Below are positions 1-5,913 of a DNA stretch of 8,479 nucleotides, piece by piece. Under the pieces are notes generated by a model, which worked only from the letters and a program-made list of their open reading frames with translations, did not search any database and was not told the origin of the DNA. The DNA is taken from positions 1 to 8,479 of the forward strand of contig JAURFZ010000055.1 in NCBI GenBank assembly GCA_030834045.1. The letters are read 5' to 3'. The translations under genes and the position numbers were made by a program. The first letter of the stretch is position 1; each line of letters opens with the position of its first letter. The DNA is from Burkholderiales bacterium (GTDB taxonomy: Bacteria > Pseudomonadota > Gammaproteobacteria > Burkholderiales > Burkholderiaceae_A).

Positions 1-627
1 AGACCAGAATCCATTCAAACGGTGGTGCTTTCCACACAACACAGCCCCGACATTAGCCTTGAGCAGCTGCGGGAAGCAGTTATTGAAGAGATCATCAAGC
101 CCGTTCTGCCCAAAGATCTCGTGAAGGGGGCTATCCAGTTTTTGGTGAACCCCACCGGTCGGTTCGTCATCGGCGGCCCGCAGGGCGACTGCGGCCTTAC
201 GGGTCGAAAAATAATTGTGGACACCTATGGTGGCGCAGCACCGCACGGGGGCGGAGCTTTTTCAGGCAAGGACCCATCCAAAGTTGACCGCTCGGCCGCC
301 TATGCGGGCCGCTATGTGGCTAAAAACATCGTTGCCGCAGGCCTTGCCGAAAAGGCGCTTGTCCAGGTGAGCTATGCCATTGGTGTGGCCGAGCCCACCT
401 CCATTAGCGTGAGCACCGAAGGGACCGGAAAGGTCTCCGACGACAAGCTTATTCAGGCGGTGCGCCAGGTCTTTGACCTTCGACCCAAGGGCATTGTGAA
501 GATGCTTGACCTTCTGCGGCCCATTTATCGAAACACCGCAGCTTACGGTCACTTTGGAAGGGAAGAGCCCGATTTCACCTGGGAGTCCACCGACAAGGCC
601 GAGGCTCTCAAGGCGGCCTGCCTTTAA
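1..627 (+). CDS. metK: S-adenosylmethionine synthetase, C-terminal part (5' end outside window)
   Basis: MetK makes S-adenosylmethionine from methionine and ATP in the cytoplasm. The reading frame is open from base 1, so the gene enters from the left edge; the GTG at 22 is an internal valine, not a start. The 208 residues present correspond to slightly more than half of a usual protein of about 385-390. Visible hallmarks: the VLSTQHS segment near the left edge, NPTGRFVIGGPQGDCGLTGR, the family signature GGGAFSGKD (bases 247-273) followed by PSKVDRSAAYAGRYVAKN, and the C-terminal DLRP...MLDLLRPIY and AAYGHFGREEP motifs. The phosphate- and ATP-binding loops of the N-terminal half lie outside. 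The stop is TAA at 625-627. It is the first of three methyl-cycle genes (metK, ahcY, metF) in the same direction. No frameshift or missing conserved residue is seen in the part present. Confidence 0.97.
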   Translation, partial: RPESIQTVVLSTQHSPDISLEQLREAVIEEIIKPVLPKDLVKGAIQFLVNPTGRFVIGGPQGDCGLTGRKIIVDTYGGAAPHGGGAFSGKDPSKVDRSAAYAGRYVAKNIVAAGLAEKALVQVSYAIGVAEPTSISVSTEGTGKVSDDKLIQAVRQVFDLRPKGIVKMLDLLRPIYRNTAAYGHFGREEPDFTWESTDKAEALKAACL

Positions 628-634
628 AAAAACC

Positions 635-689
635 CCTGGTATTGGCCGGTTTCGCGTTGAAAAGCGCTTGACCAGGCCAAACGACCAGG
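635..689. repeat. Two-step inverted repeat in the metK-ahcY gap
   Basis: Two pairs of arms can form one long interrupted stem: CCTGGT (635-640) with ACCAGG (684-689), and TTGGCC (642-647) with GGCCAA (675-680). The enclosed loop is about 27 bases. A second ACCAGG at 671-676 offers an alternative partner for the outer arm. There is no T-run after it, so it is not a classical intrinsic terminator. The right arms lie inside the spacer of the predicted ahcY promoter. It could end or stabilise metK mRNA, or be a protein-binding site; the sequence does not decide. Confidence 0.5.
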
Positions 690-696
690 TCACAAT
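668..696 (+). promoter_or_regulatory. Predicted sigma70-type promoter of ahcY
   Basis: TTGACC (668-673, five of six matches to the -35 consensus) is followed after exactly 17 bases by CACAAT (691-696, four of six matches to the -10 consensus). The expected transcription start, about 702-704, falls on the first base of the SAH riboswitch fold, as expected for a 5' leader aptamer. This agreement between two independent signals is the main support. Its spacer contains the right arms of the inverted repeat at 635-689. Confidence 0.6.
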
Positions 697-702
697 TTAA
701 GG

Positions 703-770
703 CTGTTCAAGGAGCGTTGCGAGGCTTTGCCCCCAGGCTTGAACAGATTCTTAGAGTAACGGCGCTCGCG
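703..770 (+). promoter_or_regulatory. SAH riboswitch (ahcY leader)
   Basis: The segment fits the S-adenosylhomocysteine riboswitch known upstream of ahcY in beta- and gammaproteobacteria. P1 pairs GAGCG (712-716) with CGCTC (763-767). A small P2 hairpin is formed by GGC (723-725) and GCC (729-731) around TTT. The diagnostic pseudoknot pairs CTGTTCAAG (703-711) perfectly with CTTGAACAG (738-746), nine base pairs. The segments GGAGCGTTGC, CCAGGCTTG and TAACGGCGCTCGCG resemble the family consensus as I remember it. In this class SAH binding stabilises the fold and turns ahcY on, so the enzyme that removes SAH is made when SAH accumulates. The identification rests on sequence, fold and the gene downstream; a covariance-model search would settle it. 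Confidence 0.93.
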
Positions 771-786
771 ATTCCCTACTACACGA

Positions 787-798
787 AAGGAGCGCGAG
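787..798 (+). promoter_or_regulatory. ahcY ribosome binding site with anti-SD partner in the riboswitch
   Basis: AAGGAG (787-792) lies six bases before the ATG at 799, a strong Shine-Dalgarno site. The bases around it repeat the 5' strand of riboswitch P1: GGAGCG occurs at 711-716 and again at 789-794. The P1 3' strand can therefore pair either with 712-716 (aptamer folded, ribosome site free) or with the ribosome site, as GCGCTC (762-767) with GAGCGC (790-795) or CTCGCG (765-770) with CGCGAG (793-798). This gives a simple translational ON switch. Confidence 0.7.
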
Positions 799-2220
799 AT
801 GAGCGCCGTTTTAAAACCCAAAACAAACCCCGACTACGTCATTGCTGACCTAAGCCTTGCAGGCTGGGGGCGAAAAGAAATTGCCATTGCCGAGACCGAA
901 ATGCCGGGTCTTATGGCCATACGCAAAGAGTATGCAGATCAGAAACCCTTAAAAGGCGCGCGTATTACCGGCTCGCTGCACATGACCATTCAGACGGCAG
1001 TGCTCATTGAAACCCTTACCGCCCTTGGTGCGCAGGTTCGCTGGGCATCTTGCAATATCTTCTCAACGCAAGACCATGCGGCGGCGGCTATGGTGGAGGT
1101 TGGGGTACCCATCTTCGCTAAAAAAGGCGAGACCCTCGAAGAGTATTGGGACTTCACCCATCGCATCTTCGACTGGGCCGATGGTGGCTGCACCAACATG
1201 ATTCTTGATGACGGCGGCGACGCCACCCTTTTGCTGCATCTTGGCGCCAAGGCTGCGCGTGATGTTAGCGTGCTTGACCACCCCCAGAGCGAAGAAGAAA
1301 TTGAACTTTTCAAGTCAATTAAAAGGCGTCTCGGGGCGGACCCAGGCTTCTATCAGAGGAACCTCGATGCCATGATTGGCGTGACAGAAGAGACCACCAC
1401 GGGCGTTTTGCGACTCAACGAAATGGCTGCACGCGGTGAGCTTGCATTTCGCGCCATCAACGTCAACGACTCGGTCACAAAAAGCAAGTTCGACAACCTT
1501 TACGGCTGTCGCGAGTCGCTGGTCGATGCCATTAAGCGTGCCACCGATGTCATGGTGGCAGGTAAGGTTGCTGTCGTCTGTGGCTATGGCGATGTTGGCA
1601 AGGGCTCGGCCCAGGCGCTTCGTGCCCTTTCAGCCCAGGTCTGGATCACCGAGATCGATCCAATTTGTGCGCTTCAGGCCGCCATGGAGGGTTACCGAAT
1701 TGTCACCATGGACTATGCAGCGGACAAGGCTGATATTTTTGTAACAGCCACGGGTAATAAGTCGGTTATTGGCTACGATCACATGGCTCGCATGAAGGAT
1801 CAGGCCATCGTCTGCAACATTGGTCACTTCGACAACGAGATCGATGTCGCGGCACTCTCAAGCTGCACCTGGGACGAGATCAAGCCCCAGGTTGATCACG
1901 TGATCTTCCCCGACGGCAAGCGCATTATTTTGCTTGCTCAGGGTCGACTGGTGAATCTTGGCTGCGGAACGGGCCACCCCAGCTATGTCATGAGCTCTTC
2001 TTTTGCCAATCAGGTTATTGCCCAGATTGAACTCTTTGCTCACCAGGCGTCTTACGAAAAGGGCAAGGTTTATGTTCTGCCTAAGCACCTCGATGAAAAG
2101 GTGGCAAGGTTGCAGCTTGCCAAACTTGGCGCGATGCTTACCGAACTTAGCGCAGAGCAGGCTGGCTACATTGGCGTACCCGTAGAAGGTCCCTACAAGG
2201 CCGACACCTACCGGTACTAG
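799..2220 (+). CDS. ahcY: Adenosylhomocysteinase (S-adenosyl-L-homocysteine hydrolase)
   Basis: AhcY splits SAH reversibly into adenosine and homocysteine using tightly bound NAD, relieving product inhibition of methyltransferases in the cytoplasm. The 473 residues match the long bacterial form. Landmarks: SCNIFSTQDHAAAA (84-97, family signature 1); LDDGGD (136-141), carrying the catalytic Asp; EETTTGV (197-203); NDSVTKSKFDN (223-233) with the catalytic Lys228 and Asp232; the Rossmann motif GYGDVGKG (262-269); Glu285 in TEIDP, which should bind the NAD ribose; and the C-terminus YKADTYRY, the conserved tail reaching into the neighbouring subunit's NAD site. The ATG at 799 has a strong AAGGAG site and sits directly after the SAH riboswitch. 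It lies between metK and metF. No key residue is missing. Confidence 0.98.
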   Translation: MSAVLKPKTNPDYVIADLSLAGWGRKEIAIAETEMPGLMAIRKEYADQKPLKGARITGSLHMTIQTAVLIETLTALGAQVRWASCNIFSTQDHAAAAMVEVGVPIFAKKGETLEEYWDFTHRIFDWADGGCTNMILDDGGDATLLLHLGAKAARDVSVLDHPQSEEEIELFKSIKRRLGADPGFYQRNLDAMIGVTEETTTGVLRLNEMAARGELAFRAINVNDSVTKSKFDNLYGCRESLVDAIKRATDVMVAGKVAVVCGYGDVGKGSAQALRALSAQVWITEIDPICALQAAMEGYRIVTMDYAADKADIFVTATGNKSVIGYDHMARMKDQAIVCNIGHFDNEIDVAALSSCTWDEIKPQVDHVIFPDGKRIILLAQGRLVNLGCGTGHPSYVMSSSFANQVIAQIELFAHQASYEKGKVYVLPKHLDEKVARLQLAKLGAMLTELSAEQAGYIGVPVEGPYKADTYRY

Positions 2221-2251
2221 TTTAGACCGCTGTTGCAAGGTTGCTTACAGG

Positions 2252-2275
2252 CGTTCGAGGCCCTGGCCTCGAACG
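2252..2275. repeat. Perfect 11-bp hairpin between ahcY and metF
   Basis: CGTTCGAGGCC (2252-2262) and GGCCTCGAACG (2265-2275) are exact reverse complements separated by CT. In RNA the innermost pairs would open to give about a 9-bp G+C-rich stem with a small loop. It lies 31 bases after the ahcY stop and 38 bases before the metF start. No T-run follows, so termination here would be partial or factor-dependent; mRNA stabilisation or a protein-binding site are alternatives. Confidence 0.6.
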
Positions 2276-2313
2276 TCAATGCATACTGCGGCACCCGATT
2301 TTGTATAAGAATC

Positions 2314-3165
2314 ATGACCATCAGCTTTGAATTTTTTCCCCCAAAATCGGCCGAGACCCAGGCCCAACTTGGACTTGACAGTCAAGCACTTGCCAGCCTG
2401 AAGCCCAGTTATGTCTCAGTTACTTACGGGGCAGGCGGCTCAACCCGGGATGGCACTCGGTTAACCGTTGAACAGATGAGGGCCCAGTTTGGCGATGTGG
2501 CCCCCCATGTTTCTTGCATTGGTGCAAGCCGCGCCGATATTCAAGGGCTTCTTGAAGACTATAAGGCTATGGGTATTCGCCGCATTGTCGCCCTGCGAGG
2601 TGATCTTCCCTCAGGCTACGGCCATGGCGGGGAATTTATGCATGCCATCGATCTGGTTCGATTCATTCGGGAGAAGTTCAATGACCAGTTTTTTATTGAA
2701 GTGGCAGCCTACCCCGAGTTTCACCCGCAGGCGCGGTCCGCCGATCTCGACCTGCACCATTTTGTCGAAAAAATGAAGGCGGGCGCCGATGGCGCAATTA
2801 CTCAATATTTTTTCAATAGCGATGCCTACTTTCGACTTGTTGACGAGGCCTACGCCAAGGGCATCGACAAGCCCATCGTTCCGGGCATCATGCCTATCAC
2901 CAACTTTAACCAGTTGGCACGGTTTTCAGATGCCTGCGGCACGGAAATTCCACGATGGATTCGTCAGAGGCTGCAGTCCTACGGCGATGACGCGGCCTCC
3001 ATTCGGGCCTTTGGCCACGAGGTTGTCACCGACCTTGTCGATCAACTCCTTACGGCAGGCGTTCCCGGCATTCACTTCTACACCATGAATAAAGCGGAGC
3101 CCATCTTGAAGATCGCTGCGGCGCTCAAGCTTGATGGGCGTGATGGGCTCTGTCGGGCCGGTTAA
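2314..3165 (+). CDS. metF: 5,10-methylenetetrahydrofolate reductase
   Basis: MetF is an FAD enzyme that reduces 5,10-methylene-THF to 5-methyl-THF, the methyl donor for methionine synthesis. The 283 residues form a single reductase barrel of normal bacterial length. Visible motifs: FEFFPPK at 5-11 with the catalytic Glu6 (E. coli Glu28); SVTYGAGGSTRDGT (35-48); ALRGDLP (93-99) with Asp97, equivalent to the flavin-tuning Asp120 of E. coli; AAYPEFHP (131-138); ITQYFF (162-167) with the folate-binding Gln164; PGIMPI (190-195); and HFYTMNKAE (254-262). A TTG at 2233 would add 27 residues with no family resemblance, so I chose the ATG at 2314. Its Shine-Dalgarno is weak (AAGA just before the start). 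It probably shares transcripts with ahcY, since I see no convincing promoter in the gap. Its stop overlaps that of the convergent gene. Confidence 0.95.
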   Translation: MTISFEFFPPKSAETQAQLGLDSQALASLKPSYVSVTYGAGGSTRDGTRLTVEQMRAQFGDVAPHVSCIGASRADIQGLLEDYKAMGIRRIVALRGDLPSGYGHGGEFMHAIDLVRFIREKFNDQFFIEVAAYPEFHPQARSADLDLHHFVEKMKAGADGAITQYFFNSDAYFRLVDEAYAKGIDKPIVPGIMPITNFNQLARFSDACGTEIPRWIRQRLQSYGDDAASIRAFGHEVVTDLVDQLLTAGVPGIHFYTMNKAEPILKIAAALKLDGRDGLCRAG

Positions 3166-3743
3166 AAAAACCGAATGCCTTCTTCGGTGAGGCAGGCATC
3201 AAGCACAAGGTCGTGCGCCTGCGCAAAGGAGGTCGGCACGAGACCGGCCTGAAAACAAATGCCAATCGTCGCGGGGCGTTGGTTCGGCTTTAGCGCTGCA
3301 ATGGCCCTGTCGTAAAAGCCCATGCCGGCACCAAGTCGTTTGCCTTCAGGCCCAACGCCCAGACAGGGGACCAGCCAGGCGTCACAGACAACCACCCCGG
3401 CTGAGGCAGCAGGCGCCCTAAGACCAAGGGCATCATGCTCGAGGGGGCTCGTGGGTTCCCAGTTGCGCATCTCCATGGTCTTGCGGTCTTCCAGACAGGC
3501 CGGCAAGGCTAAGGCATAGCCTTGCCCGTGCAAATCGTGCCAGGCCTTTGTTAGATCGGGCTCGCCACGCCAAGGCAAAAATACGGCACAGCGTTGCCAG
3601 GGCTTGGTGGCAAGGAAATCTTTAAGACAACCCGCCATTTTTATCTCGGCCTCGTGGCGGTTCACGGACGTTAAATCTTGCCGCTGGGCTAAAAGTGCCC
3701 TGCGAAGAGTCGATTTAACAAGGGAGAGCGAGGAATCGGACAT
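3162..3743 (-). CDS. ygfA: 5-formyltetrahydrofolate cyclo-ligase
   Basis: This enzyme (5-FCL, MTHFS) uses ATP to convert 5-formyl-THF into 5,10-methenyl-THF, returning a storage and inhibitory folate to the one-carbon pool that also feeds MetF. With the ATG at 3743 it has 193 residues, the usual size. Landmarks: an N-terminal basic helix KSTLRRALLAQR (10-21); the GEPDL segment (60-64), the usual substrate-pocket region; LVPCLGVGPEGKRLGAG (124-140), continuing into MGFYDRAI (141-148), the nucleotide-binding signature of the family; and a C-terminal AHDLVLDACLTEEGIRFF tail. The frame is open upstream to 3890, but that extension has no family resemblance and would overlap the divergent slt start. 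A possible ribosome site, AGGG, lies about 13 bases upstream. The gene ends convergently with metF: both stops use TTAA at 3162-3165. Confidence 0.94.
   Translation of the reverse strand: MSDSSLSLVKSTLRRALLAQRQDLTSVNRHEAEIKMAGCLKDFLATKPWQRCAVFLPWRGEPDLTKAWHDLHGQGYALALPACLEDRKTMEMRNWEPTSPLEHDALGLRAPAASAGVVVCDAWLVPCLGVGPEGKRLGAGMGFYDRAIAALKPNQRPATIGICFQAGLVPTSFAQAHDLVLDACLTEEGIRFF
3164..3188 (-). terminator. Intrinsic terminator embedded in the end of the 5-FCL gene
   Basis: Read on the - strand, ACCGAA (3188-3183) pairs with TTCGGT (3175-3170) around a seven-base loop, GAAGGCA. The T-run at 3170-3164 follows directly, its first T closing the stem, and then AA. This is the classical terminator layout, but its stem encodes the last codons (Thr-Glu-Glu-Gly-Ile-Arg) and its T-run encodes Phe-Phe and the stop. 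On the + strand the equivalent would be an A-run before the stem, so it should not end metF transcripts. Confidence 0.65.
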
Positions 3744-3765
3744 CCATGGCAATTTACCCTTCTTT

Positions 3766-3782
3766 GTCGCGTTTATCGCGAC
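3766..3782. promoter_or_regulatory. Palindrome in the divergent 5-FCL / slt intergenic region
   Basis: GTCGCG (3766-3771) and CGCGAC (3777-3782) are exact 6-bp inverted arms around TTTAT. The palindrome sits in the only gap (3744-3823) available for promoters of the two divergent genes. On the - strand, GATAAA inside it could be a poor -10 element, with TTGGAC 18 bases upstream as a weak -35. An operator is possible, but I do not recognise it as the site of a known regulator. Confidence 0.35.
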
Positions 3783-3823
3783 CATCCCTCGCGCAGTCCA
3801 ACCAATCGGGCTATGCTTTCCCA

Positions 3824-5797
3824 ATGATCTTTGCACGATTGACGTCTGCTCTTGGTGCATTTGCAGCCTGCACATTGCTGGCTCAGCCACTTACGGCAGT
3901 CGGTCAGCAGGCGGCCAAGACTGCCGTTGCAGTCCATCCGGTTATTGATGCAAAGTCGGCCTTCATGCGCAAGGACAGTCAGGGCCTTGCCCGCTCGCGT
4001 GCAAGGCTTGCGGCTCAAGACGATCCCCTGGTGGTCTGGGCCGACTATTGGGAAGCCCGGCTTCTTATTTCGAAAAAGCCCTTCCAGCCCGTTACCATTG
4101 AGCGTCTCCGGAGTTTTCAGGCGTTGCACCATGATCACCCCCTTGCACGAGCCTTGCAGAACGACCTGCTTGTTGCAGGTATTCGCGGCCGAAGCTGGCC
4201 CGATCTTGCAAGGCTTCTAAGCAACCTGCCCCCGGACCCGCACCACCCTGAGCCCACGGGCATTGCCTGCTCCCGTGCGCGGTTGGTGCTAACCAACGAA
4301 ACCCTGGGCGAGGCCATGGGACTCGCCCGCGGCAACGAGACTCTGGAGGGCTGTCTCAGCCTCTTGGAAGATGCGGCAGGTAAGGGACTGCTTAACCGAA
4401 ACGAAATCACCATCCGAGCGCGCTGGGCGGCCTTAATGGGAAGCCAGGCATCCGGTAAAAGGTTGTGGAAGGCCAGTCAGGCTGCCGGTATTCGGCCCAT
4501 GCCCTATGAGTTCGACCTGCTGAGCATCCTTGCTACCAGTCGCTCAAGTTCGGCAACCGCAGCCAATCGCTTCGAGCCCCTTGCCAAACGCTTCAACCCC
4601 GAACAACAGTCCTTTGCGCGGTTTGCGCTGGGCTCTCGCCTCTGGATGCGCACCGACCGACGTGCATGGTCCTACCTTGCTCTGGGCATTGCCTCGGCGC
4701 CCGACCAGCCCCCTGAGATCGTCGAGGCCGCGGCCAGGCTCGCCTTACGGCGGGCCGAGCCCGAGCTTCTGCGGCCCATTCTTGCGGCCATGCCCGAACT
4801 CTTACGCAACCAGGAGACCTGGGTCTATTGGCGGGGCTGGCTTATGGAGCAGCAAGGCAGGCCCGAGCTTGCCCGAGCTCTTTGGGAGACCATTCCCGAG
4901 GGCTGGTCGTTTTATCGGCTGCTGGCCTCCGAAGCTCTCAACCGGCCCTTGCTGCCCATGAAGTCCGAGCCCGACTACCCGGAGCGCTACACCATTGGCC
5001 TTCTCCGACCATCGGTTCTCAGTGACCCGTTTCTTGGTCGCAGCCTTAGCCTGGCAAGCCTTGGGCTGCGCGCCGAGGCCATCGTGGAGTGGAACGCCCT
5101 TATCAACCGGCTTCCAGACCTCGGGCTTCTTGCGGCCAGCCAGCTTGCCCTTGAGGCAGGCCTTCCCGACCGGGCTATTGCCGCGGCCATTCGAACCCAA
5201 GACGTGCATGACTTTCGGCTTCGCTATCCCAAACCCTTTAAAGAGCTCATTGAACAAGAAGCCGACCGCAAAGGGCTTAAGACGGGCTGGGTCATGGGCC
5301 TCATTCGCCAAGAGTCAAGGTTTCTTCCCAAAATCAAGTCGCCCGTCGGGGCGGCAGGTCTGATGCAGATCATGCCGGCCACAGCCAATTCGGTTGCTCG
5401 AGGGCTCGGCATGGGCCGTGTGGATGCCCGCAGGCTGGTCGAGCCTTCTTTCAATCTGCGGCTCGGGACGGCCTACCTGCAACAGATGCACAGCCGCTTT
5501 AATGGGTCGGCTGTGCTGGCAAGCGCCGCCTACAATGCGGGGCCCTCGCGCAGCCAACTCTGGCAGAGCTCCATCGATCGCCAGGTACCTGGAGCCGCCT
5601 TCGCAGAGTCCATTCCCTTTACGGAGACACGTGATTACGTGAAGCAAGTGCTTGCAAACACAGTGATGTACGAGACCATGCTTGCCCTTAGCCATACCCC
5701 CTCTCAGCCTGCCCAGCACGATGATGCCTCCTCGCAGCGTCTATCGGCCTGGCTGTCGCATATCGAGCCCTCGAGTCGTTCCTCTTCAAGCCGCTAG
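3824..5797 (+). CDS. slt: Soluble lytic murein transglycosylase (Slt70 type, GH23)
   Basis: Slt enzymes cleave the MurNAc-GlcNAc bond of peptidoglycan in the periplasm, forming 1,6-anhydroMurNAc, in wall turnover and recycling. From the ATG at 3824 the product is 657 residues, close to E. coli Slt70. An N-terminal export signal has Arg5 and a hydrophobic run to about residue 21. Residues about 35-470 are Ala/Leu-rich helices like the superhelical ring of Slt70. The catalytic domain follows: MGLIRQESRF (491-500) with the general acid Glu497, SPVGAAGLMQIMPATA (506-521), LRLGTAYL (545-552) and AAYNAGP (568-574). The frame opens at ATG 3746, which has a better ribosome site (GAGGA) but puts 26 extra residues before the signal, so I prefer 3824 although its own site is poor. 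Cys16 in FAAC resembles an imperfect lipobox. It is divergent from the 5-FCL gene. Confidence 0.93.
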   Translation: MIFARLTSALGAFAACTLLAQPLTAVGQQAAKTAVAVHPVIDAKSAFMRKDSQGLARSRARLAAQDDPLVVWADYWEARLLISKKPFQPVTIERLRSFQALHHDHPLARALQNDLLVAGIRGRSWPDLARLLSNLPPDPHHPEPTGIACSRARLVLTNETLGEAMGLARGNETLEGCLSLLEDAAGKGLLNRNEITIRARWAALMGSQASGKRLWKASQAAGIRPMPYEFDLLSILATSRSSSATAANRFEPLAKRFNPEQQSFARFALGSRLWMRTDRRAWSYLALGIASAPDQPPEIVEAAARLALRRAEPELLRPILAAMPELLRNQETWVYWRGWLMEQQGRPELARALWETIPEGWSFYRLLASEALNRPLLPMKSEPDYPERYTIGLLRPSVLSDPFLGRSLSLASLGLRAEAIVEWNALINRLPDLGLLAASQLALEAGLPDRAIAAAIRTQDVHDFRLRYPKPFKELIEQEADRKGLKTGWVMGLIRQESRFLPKIKSPVGAAGLMQIMPATANSVARGLGMGRVDARRLVEPSFNLRLGTAYLQQMHSRFNGSAVLASAAYNAGPSRSQLWQSSIDRQVPGAAFAESIPFTETRDYVKQVLANTVMYETMLALSHTPSQPAQHDDASSQRLSAWLSHIEPSSRSSSSR

Positions 5798-5866
5798 AGT
5801 CCTGCGCCTGGCTGAGGCCCCTTTTGGCAAGGCCCACTGGCATCAACTTCCGAGCACAGGTCCATA

Positions 5867-5880
5867 AGGGTGTTCACCCT
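5867..5880. promoter_or_regulatory. Small palindrome upstream of the NDUFA9-like gene
   Basis: AGGGTG (5867-5872) and CACCCT (5875-5880) are exact inverted arms with TT between them, in the 116-base gap between slt and the next gene. Downstream, TACAAT (5900-5905) matches five of six -10 bases, but I see no -35 at a sensible distance, and it lies too close to the ATG at 5914 for a normal leader. The two-base loop makes an RNA hairpin weak, so a DNA-binding site is as likely as a structural element. Confidence 0.3.
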
Positions 5881-5913
5881 AGCTCCCTGTGAATCGGCCT
5901 ACAATTTGAGGCT

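Noticed and set aside
22..627. GTG at 22 as a metK start
   Set aside because: The frame is open to base 1 and the residues before it continue MetK similarity, so the gene is only cut by the window edge.
2304..2309. TATAAG as a metF -10 element
   Set aside because: It is only four bases before the ATG and has no -35 partner at 16-18 bases, so it would imply a leaderless mRNA on weak evidence.
2233..2313. TTG at 2233 as the metF start
   Set aside because: The 27 added residues run through the 11-bp palindrome and resemble no MetF; similarity begins at MTISFEFFPP from the ATG at 2314.
3746..3823. ATG 3746 as the slt start
   Set aside because: It has a better ribosome site but places 26 polar residues before a normal export signal; 3824 fits secreted Slt proteins better. 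It remains possible.
3744..3890. Upstream extension of the 5-FCL gene on the - strand
   Set aside because: The extra 49 residues have no family resemblance and would overlap the slt signal peptide coding region.
4802..5311. 169-residue - strand open frame inside slt
   Set aside because: It is antisense to clearly conserved Slt sequence, matches no family I recognise, and such mirror frames are common in G+C-rich DNA.
5804..5824. Possible terminator after slt (GCCT-GGCTG-AGGC followed by CCCTTTT)
   Set aside because: The stem is only four base pairs and the T-run is interrupted by C residues, too weak to call.
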